From NCBI GenBank assembly GCA_964415525.1, contig CAYQAS010000123.1, positions 1 to 12,395 of the forward strand: DNA of 12,395 bases. Direction: 5' to 3'. Below the pieces are notes generated by a model. It was not told the DNA's origin. It saw only the letters and a list, made by a program, of their open reading frames with translations, and did no database searches. A program made the translations under genes and the position numbers. This document shows, piece by piece, positions 1-6,159 of the stretch; position 1 is the first letter of the stretch; each line of letters begins with the position of its first letter. Source of the DNA: CAZPUI01 sp964415525. GTDB lineage: Bacteria; Acidobacteriota; Holophagae; Holophagales; Holophagaceae.

Positions 1-210
1 GGTGTAGGGGTTGAAGGTGGCGTGGGCCAGACGAACGGGGCGCCCCAGGGCCGCGGAGAGTCGTTTGGGAATCTGGGATTCCAGCACCTTGGGCACCACC
101 ACGAACCCCACCAGGGCGTGCAAGGCCGCACCTCCCGCCACCAGGCAGAGCCACACCCTGGGGCGGCGGAGCCCGCGCAGGGGCGCGGCCAGAATGCGGG
201 GCAGGGGCAT
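1..210 (-). CDS. AsmA/DUF748-like envelope protein, N-terminal 70 residues (partial)
   Basis: The gene starts at 210 on the minus strand and runs off the left edge, so only its first 70 codons are visible. A CGGAGG ribosome site (GGAGG at 219-215) lies four bases upstream of the ATG. The peptide has a basic start (about residues 1-18), one hydrophobic membrane anchor (about 19-40), and then a stretch ending RPVRLAHATFNPYT. An N-terminal anchor followed by a 'G-x-P-V-x-L-x-x-x-x-F-N-P' segment is typical of AsmA/DUF748 family proteins, which are large periplasm-spanning envelope proteins implicated in lipid transport or outer-membrane homeostasis. The family call rests on this short N-terminus only. 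It is divergent from the P-loop protein at 492 and shares a 281-base gap with it. Confidence 0.55.
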   Translation of the reverse strand, partial: MPLPRILAAPLRGLRRPRVWLCLVAGGAALHALVGFVVVPKVLESQIPKRLSAALGRPVRLAHATFNPYT

Positions 211-491
211 GGAGCCTCCGGGTTGGGTTCCGTACCATCCTGACGCAGGTGCGCATATGGAGTCACCCAGGACGCCTGTGCGGCGGGGGTTCGGTGGCCC
301 TGGCACAGGCTGGGCTTCATGGGGGCCTGCATACGGGGGCAGAATCCGGGAATGTATGCACTCCGGATGCGCTGCAAGTAAACATTTGATTGAGGTTGGA
401 CTTGATCTTGGGCGCGGGGATCCGCTAGGCTCAGGGGTGCCGGGATTCCCTGGCCCAACCTGCCACCACTTTTCCTTAAGGGAGCTTGCCG
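211..491. other. Divergent intergenic region between the DUF748-like and P-loop genes
   Basis: These 281 bases separate two divergent genes and should hold both promoters. I see no convincing -35/-10 pair, no riboswitch and no strong palindrome. The stretch around 380-412 is somewhat richer in A/T than its surroundings (TTTGATTGAGG) and is the likeliest place for the rightward promoter, but the match to consensus is weak. An AAGGGAG ribosome site lies at 477-483. Confidence 0.4.
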
Positions 492-1835
492 ATGTCCAAC
501 CCGACCCGTGTCCTCATCCTTGGCGCCGCTGGCCGAGACTTCCACAACTTCAACACCTACTATCGCGACAACGCCGCCTACAACGTTGTGGCCTTCACCG
601 CCACCCAGATCCCCGACATCGCCGGCCGCGCCTATCCTGCGGAACTGGCGGGCAGCCTGTACCCGGCCGGCATCCCCATCTTCGACGAGAGCGAAGTGGT
701 GAACATCATCAAGCGCGAGAACGTGGACGAGTGCGTCTTCGCATACTCCGACGTGACCCACGAGCACGTGATGCACCTCGCCAGCCTCTGCATGGCCGCG
801 GGCGCCGACTTCAAGCTCCTGGGCTGCGACCACACCATGGTCAAGTGCGCCAAGCCCGTCATCGCCATCACCGCTGTGCGCACCGGCGCCGGCAAGAGCC
901 AGACCACCCGCTACATCAGCAACATCCTGAAGGCCATGGGCAAGAAGGTGGTCGCCATCCGCCACCCGATGCCCTATGGCGATCTGGCGGCCCAGGCCTG
1001 CCAGCGCTTCGAGACCTACGCTGACCTCGACTTCCACAAGTGCACCATCGAGGAGCGTGAGGAGTACGAGCCGCACATCGACAACGGCTTCGTCGTCTAC
1101 GCCGGCGTCGACTACGAGCAGATCATCCGTCAGGCCGAGCAGGAGGCGGATGTCGTCCTCTGGGACGGCGGCAACAACGATCTGCCCTTCTACGAGTGCG
1201 CCATGCACATCGTGATTGCCGATCCCCTCCGCCCCGGCCACGAGATGATCTACCACCCCGGTGAGACCAACTTCCGTCGCGCCGACGTCATCATCATCAA
1301 CAAATGCGACAGCGCCAAGGAATCCGACATCCAGGCGATCGAAGCCAACGCCAAGCTCTACAACCCCAAGGCCATCGTGATCCGCGCCAACAGCCCGGTC
1401 ACCACGGAGAAGCCTGAGCTGGTCAAGGGCAAGAACGTCCTGGTCATCGAGGACGGGCCGACCCTCACCCACGGCTCCATGACCTACGGCGCCGGTGTCG
1501 TCGCCGCCAAGAACGTGGGCGTGGCCTCCATCGTTGATCCCACCCCCTACGCCGTGGCCTCCATCGCCGCGACCTACAAGAAGTACCCCAACGCCCAGGG
1601 CATCCTGCCCGCCATGGGTTACGGCGATGCGCAGGTCAAGGATCTGGAAGCCACCATCGACGCCACCCCCTGCGACATCGTGATCAGCGCCACGCCCATC
1701 GACATCACCCGCGTTCTCAAGGTGAACAAGCCGATGGTGCGCGCCACCTACGCCCTGGCCGAGGTCAAGGAAGGCCAGCTGGCCGCCGAAGTCACCAAGG
1801 CCCTGAACGTGGGCTGCGGCTGCGGTTGCAACTAA
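492..1835 (+). CDS. P-loop GTPase/cyclic 2,3-diphosphoglycerate synthetase-like protein (COG2403 type)
   Basis: The product has 447 residues. ATG 492 is chosen because AAGGGAG at 477-483 sits eight bases before it; an in-frame TTG at 486 would be too close. The N-terminus (LILGAAGRDFHNFN, residues 8-21) looks like a Rossmann-type nucleotide-binding loop. A Walker A loop TGAGKSQTT lies at 131-139, a Walker-B-like WDGGNND at 224-230, and NKCD at 270-273 resembles the guanine-specificity motif. This order and length fit the family that includes archaeal cyclic 2,3-diphosphoglycerate synthetase, which makes a cyclic solute in thermophilic methanogens. Bacterial members are usually called predicted GTPases, and their substrate is unknown to me, so cDPG synthesis should not be assumed. 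The C-terminus ends in alternating Gly-Cys (Cys 442, 444 and 446), a possible metal or redox site. It is a single gene followed by a strong hairpin, with high-GC codon use like its neighbours. Confidence 0.8.
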   Translation: MSNPTRVLILGAAGRDFHNFNTYYRDNAAYNVVAFTATQIPDIAGRAYPAELAGSLYPAGIPIFDESEVVNIIKRENVDECVFAYSDVTHEHVMHLASLCMAAGADFKLLGCDHTMVKCAKPVIAITAVRTGAGKSQTTRYISNILKAMGKKVVAIRHPMPYGDLAAQACQRFETYADLDFHKCTIEEREEYEPHIDNGFVVYAGVDYEQIIRQAEQEADVVLWDGGNNDLPFYECAMHIVIADPLRPGHEMIYHPGETNFRRADVIIINKCDSAKESDIQAIEANAKLYNPKAIVIRANSPVTTEKPELVKGKNVLVIEDGPTLTHGSMTYGAGVVAAKNVGVASIVDPTPYAVASIAATYKKYPNAQGILPAMGYGDAQVKDLEATIDATPCDIVISATPIDITRVLKVNKPMVRATYALAEVKEGQLAAEVTKALNVGCGCGCN

Positions 1836-1846
1836 GGTTCGACAGT

Positions 1847-1888
1847 CACTGACAGAAGCGGCGCCGAAAGGCGCCGTTTCTGTCAGTG
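1847..1888 (+). terminator. Strong hairpin with GAAA tetraloop after the P-loop gene
   Basis: The arms at 1847-1865 and 1870-1888 pair over 19 bases with only one G-U wobble, closed by a GNRA-type GAAA loop (1866-1869). It begins 11 bases after the stop codon. No T-run follows the stem, so it may act as a Rho-assisted terminator or mRNA 3' stabiliser rather than a classical intrinsic terminator. Confidence 0.75.
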
Positions 1889-1918
1889 AGGCGCCCGGTA
1901 GGGGCAGGAAGTGTCCTG

Positions 1919-2109
1919 ATGGGGCATCCCGTGGGTGTCGGGGCATTGCTCTTAATGGGGTCCGCACCGGGGGGTGGATGGGCCATCGCTCCAATCCAGG
2001 AGGCCCAGGGCGGGCTAAGCCTCACCTGGGGTGTGCTGTTGGTAACGGCTCCCTGATGGCCGAGGACGGTCGCCGCGTCCGTGTTGATGCCCCGGAAGAT
2101 CCCAAGGCC
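1919..2109 (+). pseudogene. Frameshifted small secreted-protein gene, paralogous to the C-terminus of the gene at 7921-8784
   Basis: An AGGAAG ribosome site (1906-1911) lies seven bases before ATG 1919. The first frame reads 45 codons to a TGA at 2054-2056. It begins with a hydrophobic signal-like stretch (GVGALLLMGSAPGGGWA) and then has QEAQGGLSLTWGVLLVT. From 2047 the next frame continues GSLMAEDGRRVRVDAPEDPKA. Joined, the two parts match WGILTVTDGSLMAENWSTVRVPAPADPAA in the intact gene (about residues 225-253 there) with one residue missing at the joint. At the DNA level the break is explained if an original ACGGACGG became ACGG, losing four bases and the Asp-Gly codons' frame. Similarity fades after about 2109, and a terminator-like hairpin at 2163 probably marks the old gene end. 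Function unknown. A sequencing error at the joint is the main alternative. Confidence 0.6.
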
Positions 2110-2162
2110 TGCCCCGTGTGCGCACCGAGGACGGATCCTGGGCCGGACCCCGAAGCAGACCG

Positions 2163-2186
2163 CGGCGCCTCCTGGCGCCGTTTCTT
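2163..2186 (+). terminator. Short GGCGCC hairpin followed by TTTCTT
   Basis: CGGCGCC at 2163-2169 pairs with GGCGCCG at 2174-2180 around a TCCT loop, and TTTCTT follows. This looks like a small intrinsic terminator. It resembles the core of the hairpins at 1847-1888 and 4761-4784. It lies where the broken gene at 1919 would be expected to end. Confidence 0.5.
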
Positions 2187-2281
2187 GAAAATTCATCGGG
2201 AAGGCATGCGCAAGGTGTTGTGGAAATGCGTACCTGGTTATCGGTCAAATTCAGCCAGAGCAGACCATTCATTGAGACAGA

Positions 2282-2500
2282 GGAACCGCGACTGACGCGA
2301 ATGTTCGCAAATAGGGTGGCGCTTGCTCGGCCACCCATTTCGCGGACAGGGGCCAGAGTGGCCTCCAAAGACGTCCTGGCCTCCGTCCGCGAAAAACATT
2401 TGCCTTGGCGGCTGTCGGCCTTTGGCCCAGGTGGCCTGGGTCCACTGCAGCTGGATTCATTCGCGCGGCCGAAGGCCGGATTCGCGTCATTAGCGGTTCC
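2282..2500. repeat. 219-base structured element bounded by 19/21 inverted repeats
   Basis: The 21 bases at 2282-2302 (GGAACCGC, then GAC, then TGACGCGAAT) match the reverse complement of 2480-2500 (GGAACCGC, TAA, TGACGCGAAT) at 19 of 21 positions. Inside are four more hairpins: GGGTGGC/GCCACCC (2314-2320 with 2330-2336), a long arm pair at 2338-2356 with 2376-2394, GGCCCAGG/CCTGGGTC (2424-2431 with 2435-2442, loop TGG) and CGGCC-GAA-GGCCG (2466-2478). No reading frame here looks like a protein. A closing stem with several branch hairpins could be a MITE-like non-autonomous mobile element, an intergenic repeat family, or a structured non-coding RNA. I found no clear target-site duplication, and only one copy is in the window. 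Confidence 0.6.
2338..2394. repeat. Long imperfect hairpin inside the structured element
   Basis: The arms at 2338-2356 and 2376-2394 match at 17 of 19 positions (TTTCGCGGAC with GTCCGCGAAA at the base, GGCCAG with CTGGCC at the top), and one of the two differences is a G-U wobble. The loop is 19 bases. Its left foot overlaps the right arm of the neighbouring GGGTGGC/GCCACCC hairpin by up to three bases, so the two may compete in RNA. Confidence 0.65.
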
Positions 2501-2722
2501 ATTGCTTTCGCAACGGCGACGGTAGGCTCATCGAGGCGGAACCTTCCCGATAATCAGGAAGGTGTATATACGGCTAGTTCTGTTGAGTGGCGATTTGACT
2601 GTCGCGGCAGGCAGGGCTGTTGGGCTGAAGTGAAAAGATGCTTGGCTTCATCGAAAGGCTGGTTCGGGTGGTGACATTTCACTAGCATGAGAAAAACAAA
2701 TACATTTCATGCAGGAGTCGAC
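2501..2722 (+). other. Upstream region of the M1-like protease gene
   Basis: This stretch is poorer in GC than the genes around it and should carry the promoter for the protease gene. It contains a 7-bp inverted repeat ACCTTCC/GGAAGGT (2541-2547 with 2557-2563, nine-base loop), followed by GTATATAC (2563-2570), and a TTGACT at 2595-2600 that lacks a good -10 partner. An AGGAG ribosome site is at 2713-2717. No gene is evident. Confidence 0.35.
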
Positions 2723-4729
2723 GTGAAATCCGCTTTGATGCTTGGTTTTGTGTGCTTCATTGCGTGTTCATGGATGCCGCTGTGTGCAGAATCCACAGCC
2801 AGTCGCCCCCTGGCCTTCAAGGCCGAGGCGAAGGCCGCAGGGATGGCGGTGAAGAACCTCGAGTGGAGCATTGGAAGGGCTCGATTCCGTCTTGAGGATG
2901 GAGAGGCGGTCGGGCTCCAGGTCGAGGCCAAGCCTGTCGGTCTCTATTTCCAGGGCAAGGGTGTTCTGGAATACACCTCGGACGATCCGGCGGAGCTGTC
3001 CATCCTGAGAACCAATCTGGGTTCCCTCGGCGGTCGGTTCTCTTTCACGAAGCATGAGGGAAATCAGGTGCGTGTGGAGTTCAAGCGGCTGGCCCTGTTC
3101 GGTCTGAACGCGCAGCTCCCGGCCCTGGACGAGCGCGCACCCCTGGACCTGTCGGACGGATTCAACAAGCTTTCCGCCCGCCACAACCACACGGGGGGGC
3201 TGACCCGGGGGCACGCCATGCTGCTGGCAGGCCGCTCCGGCGATGCTCAGCCTGCCGTCTGGGCTGAGATGGACGGTGGCGACGGTCCGTGGACCTACCA
3301 GTACGATCCCGCGTATGACCGCATGGAGAGGCTCTGTTCGTTCAGGGCGAACGCGGAAGGCATCTGGCCCTCGGACCAAGTGGTCATCTCCGAACTGCCC
3401 CTTGGATGGAGCTGGAAGGATGGGCAGCCATTGCCATACACGCTCACCCATGCGCGGGTGAACCTGGAGACGGACGACCATCGGAACGTGCGCGTGACGG
3501 TGGAGGAGGAACTGGCGGTCCGAGAGGCGGGCCAGGCCAGCCTACGCTTTCATTTGCTCTCCTTCGAGGCGGATCGCGGGGTCGCGCGCAAGTGGAACGT
3601 CATGAGCATCACGGATGAGCAGGGGCGGCAACTGAGCCACCACCACGACCACCACCAGCTGCTCGTCTGCTTCCCCGAGCCCCTGCCCGTGGGAAAGAAG
3701 GTCCGTGTGCGCTTCGAGCTGGCGGGGGATGTCCTCGTGGCGCCCGCGGGGGCCAGCTACTGGAAGCTGGGCACAGGCGCTTGGTTCCCGCAGCCGAGCC
3801 TCGGAGGGCAGTACTTCACGTACGAATGCCGCATGCGGGTCAAGAAAACCTATGTCCCATTCTCGTGCGGGAACATCGTGTCTCGCCGTGAAGAGGGGGA
3901 CTACGCGGTGCTGGAGACCCGGAGCGACAAGCCCATCCAGTTTCCGGTGGTCATCGCCGGGAAATACAACCTCTTCGAGGATTCCCAGGACGGCCTCACA
4001 ATCCGCCTCGCCACCTACGCCCTCCAGGGCGGCAACGAGGAAAAGCTGCTGAAGCTGACCCGTGAGTTCATCCGGTACTACCAGCCGTTCCTGGGGCCCT
4101 TCCCATTCAAGGACTACACGATCATCCAGATCCCTTCCTGGGGGTTTGGCCAGGCTCCCGCCAACCTGATGTTTCTCACGCACGAGGCCTTCGACAAGAG
4201 CTCGTCTCTCTACAAGCAGATCTTCTCCCCCGGCATCAACGCCCGCATCGCGCACGAAATCGCTCATGCCTACTGGGGACATGTCGTCAAGATGCCCTCC
4301 TACGAGGAACAGTGGCTGACCGAGAGCTTCTCCGAGTACTGCTCTGCGCTGGCGATCCGCTTCGCGCGGGGCGAGGCCTACTACAAGGCCATGGTGGCGG
4401 GCTGGAAGTTCCGGGCCGGGGGAGAGGCGCAGAAGTCGTGCATTCCTTTCGCGCACCGGGCGGCCACCGGCGACTGGATCGCCGACTCACGGCTCCGCAC
4501 CTCCCTGGTCTACGACAAGGGCGCCTACCTGCTCTACTGCCTCCACCGGGAGATCGGCGAGAAGGCCTTCGCCACGTTCCTCAAGTCCTACCAGGCCAGC
4601 TTCCGGTGGAAGTTCGGCAGCTCAGCGGACGTGATCGGCCTGCTCCAGGCAATTACGCAGAAGGACTACAGCGGCCAAATCAACCCCATCCTATGGGGAA
4701 CGGCGATGCCGGAGCCCCCCAAGGAGTAG
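2723..4729 (+). CDS. Secreted M1-family-like zinc metalloprotease (gluzincin)
   Basis: The product has 668 residues if translation starts at GTG 2723, which has AGGAG five bases upstream (2713-2717). An in-frame ATG at 2687 lacks a ribosome site and would put 12 polar residues before the signal. The N-terminus (MKSALMLGFVCFIACSWMPLCA) is a Sec signal peptide with likely cleavage after residue 22, so the enzyme acts in the periplasm or outside. Zinc ligands are H511 and H515 (HEIAH) and E534, the exact HExxH-18-E spacing of M1 gluzincins; E512 would be the catalytic base. Y597 (VYDKGAYLL) fits the transition-state tyrosine. The GxMEN motif that binds the substrate N-terminus is not recognisable; GFGQAPANL (474-482) lies in its place, so aminopeptidase activity is doubtful. 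About 400 residues of probable beta-rich sequence precede the catalytic part. It is a single gene with its own terminator. Confidence 0.85.
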   Translation: MKSALMLGFVCFIACSWMPLCAESTASRPLAFKAEAKAAGMAVKNLEWSIGRARFRLEDGEAVGLQVEAKPVGLYFQGKGVLEYTSDDPAELSILRTNLGSLGGRFSFTKHEGNQVRVEFKRLALFGLNAQLPALDERAPLDLSDGFNKLSARHNHTGGLTRGHAMLLAGRSGDAQPAVWAEMDGGDGPWTYQYDPAYDRMERLCSFRANAEGIWPSDQVVISELPLGWSWKDGQPLPYTLTHARVNLETDDHRNVRVTVEEELAVREAGQASLRFHLLSFEADRGVARKWNVMSITDEQGRQLSHHHDHHQLLVCFPEPLPVGKKVRVRFELAGDVLVAPAGASYWKLGTGAWFPQPSLGGQYFTYECRMRVKKTYVPFSCGNIVSRREEGDYAVLETRSDKPIQFPVVIAGKYNLFEDSQDGLTIRLATYALQGGNEEKLLKLTREFIRYYQPFLGPFPFKDYTIIQIPSWGFGQAPANLMFLTHEAFDKSSSLYKQIFSPGINARIAHEIAHAYWGHVVKMPSYEEQWLTESFSEYCSALAIRFARGEAYYKAMVAGWKFRAGGEAQKSCIPFAHRAATGDWIADSRLRTSLVYDKGAYLLYCLHREIGEKAFATFLKSYQASFRWKFGSSADVIGLLQAITQKDYSGQINPILWGTAMPEPPKE

Positions 4730-4760
4730 CTGCACAGGATGATCGACCATTGTTGACTCC

Positions 4761-4784
4761 AAGCGGCGCCGCGAGGCGCCGCTT
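4761..4784 (+). terminator. Intrinsic-type terminator after the M1-like gene
   Basis: AAGCGGCGCC (4761-4770) pairs perfectly with GGCGCCGCTT (4775-4784) around a GNRA-type GCGA loop, followed by TCCTTT. It lies 32 bases after the stop codon and separates the protease from the pqi operon. Confidence 0.8.
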
Positions 4785-4861
4785 TCCTTTGGAGGGCTCC
4801 TGCTGCGGGGAACCAGACTGGATCAAGCCGCCCCGCCTGCCGACAAGAGGGCGGGACCGCC

Positions 4862-5461
4862 ATGGACACCTCTTCCCTCATCGCCTGCCCGGACTGCGAT
4901 CTGCTGCACCGGATCTCGCCGCTGCCCGAGGGCGGGGAGGCGCGCTGTGTCCGCTGCGGGGCCACGCTCTATGAGCAGAAACCTGGGACGCTCGAGCGCA
5001 GCCTCGCCCTGAGCCTCGCGGGGCTGATCTGCTTCCTTCTGGCCCTGGCGGCGCCCTTGGTCCGGGTCAACCTGCAGGGCAACATCCAGGAGGCAGGGCT
5101 CGTGAGCGGGGTCATGGTGCTGGTGGGCCAGGGGCGGCTGGTGCTGGGGCTGACGGTTCTGATCCCCTGCGTGCTCCTGCCGCTGATGCATCTGGCGGGG
5201 CTGGTGTACGTCCTCTTGCCCCTGCGCCTGGGGCTGCAGCCGCCCCGTGGGGGGATCGTCTTCCGGTTCGTCCTGACCTGTCAGGCCTGGGCGATGATGG
5301 AGGTCTTCCTGCTGGGCATCCTGGTGGCCTACGTCAAGCTCGTGAAGCTGGCGGGGGTTTCCTTCGGCGGTTCGTTGGTGGCGTTGGGGGCCTTCATTCT
5401 CCTGGAATCGGCGGTGGTGGCGGCGCTGGAACCGCATGAAATTTGGGAGCGGCTGGCATGA
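4862..5461 (+). CDS. pqiA: PqiA-like membrane protein, first half (zinc ribbon plus four membrane helices)
   Basis: This 199-residue protein begins with a two-pair cysteine ribbon (C9/C12 and C29/C32), followed by about four hydrophobic helices (roughly 47-68, 84-120, 135-160 and 168-190). The MEVFLLGILVAYVKL segment (about 142-156) is characteristic of the PqiA family. PqiA is an inner-membrane partner of the MCE protein PqiB in a trans-envelope lipid-transport system. In Escherichia coli one PqiA of about 420 residues carries two such modules; here each module is its own gene. The ribosome site is moderate (AAGAGGG at 4845-4851). The stop codon overlaps the next start as ATGA, so the two halves are probably translationally coupled and form a heteromeric complex. 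No clear promoter is seen in the short gap after the preceding terminator. Confidence 0.85.
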   Translation: MDTSSLIACPDCDLLHRISPLPEGGEARCVRCGATLYEQKPGTLERSLALSLAGLICFLLALAAPLVRVNLQGNIQEAGLVSGVMVLVGQGRLVLGLTVLIPCVLLPLMHLAGLVYVLLPLRLGLQPPRGGIVFRFVLTCQAWAMMEVFLLGILVAYVKLVKLAGVSFGGSLVALGAFILLESAVVAALEPHEIWERLA

Positions 5462-6159
5462 AGGGCACCCGCGGGGGATGGACCCATGCGCTTCCCGCCG
5501 TCCATTTTCGGTGGCGAGGTCCCGCGCCGCGGCAGAGGCGACATTTGGGGGCGCTGACCGCCACCCGGGCGGGGCTCATCACCTGTCTGGTGTGTCGGCG
5601 GTTGGCGGACGCGATGGTCCCGGTCTGTGCCCGATGCGGGGCGGCCCTGCATCCCCGGCGTCCGGACAGCCTGCGGCGCACCTGGGCGCTCGTGATCGCG
5701 GCTGCGCTGCTCTACATCCCGGCGAACCTCCTGCCGGTCATGCGCGTCACCTACATGGGCCGGGTCCAGGCGGACACGATCCTGGGGGGCGTCGTCTATT
5801 TCGTCCAGACCGGGGCTTGGCATCTGGCGACGGTGATCTTCGTGGCGAGTGTGGTGGTGCCCCTCGCGAAGATCGCCATCCTCGTGTTCCTGCTGGTCTC
5901 GGTGCATCGCCGCGTGCGTTGGCGGCCCGAGGATCGGACGCTGCTCTATCGCCTGATGGAGCTCATGGGGCGCTGGTCCATGGTGGACATCTTCGTCGTA
6001 ACCCTCATGGCGGCCCTGGTCGCATTCGGTTCGCTGGCCACCACCGAGGCGGGGCCCGGCGCGCTGCCCTTTGCCGGTGTGGTGCTGCTCACCATGCTGG
6101 CCGCCATGACCTTCGACCCGCGGCTGATCTGGGATGCCATGGAGACTGACCATGCCTGA
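5458..6159 (+). CDS. pqiA: PqiA-like membrane protein, second half
   Basis: The product has 233 residues. ATG 5458 overlaps the previous stop by four bases and has GGGAG about eight bases upstream; a TTG at 5443 and a TTG at 5545 are alternatives, the latter removing about 29 residues of Arg-rich leader not usual in the family. Next comes a cysteine ribbon (C43/C46 and C57/C60) and about four membrane helices (roughly 75-95, 110-148, 172-192 and 205-218). The segment RWSMVDIFVVTLMAALVAFG (172-191) and the end FDPRLIWD (219-226) are strong signatures of the second PqiA module. It presumably pairs with the first half in the inner membrane and feeds or receives lipids from PqiB. It overlaps the pqiB start by eight bases. 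Confidence 0.85.
   Translation: MKGTRGGWTHALPAVHFRWRGPAPRQRRHLGALTATRAGLITCLVCRRLADAMVPVCARCGAALHPRRPDSLRRTWALVIAAALLYIPANLLPVMRVTYMGRVQADTILGGVVYFVQTGAWHLATVIFVASVVVPLAKIAILVFLLVSVHRRVRWRPEDRTLLYRLMELMGRWSMVDIFVVTLMAALVAFGSLATTEAGPGALPFAGVVLLTMLAAMTFDPRLIWDAMETDHA

Noticed and set aside
1846..2368. Two overlapping minus-strand open frames
   Set aside because: They are antisense to the hairpin and the broken plus-strand gene and show no protein character.
2271..2504. ATTG on both sides of the structured element as a target-site duplication
   Set aside because: The left ATTG is seven bases away from the inverted repeat while the right one abuts it; four bases can match by chance.
2118..2525. 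Open frame of 135 codons across the structured element
   Set aside because: It has no ribosome site or domain pattern, runs through the inverted repeats, and is Arg/Pro/Ser-biased like random GC-rich frames.
2595..2623. TTGACT as the -35 of a sigma-70 promoter for the protease gene
   Set aside because: No acceptable -10 hexamer lies 16-18 bases downstream.
2687..2722. ATG 2687 as the start of the M1-like gene
   Set aside because: It lacks a ribosome site, while GTG 2723 has AGGAG at proper spacing and puts the signal peptide at the N-terminus.
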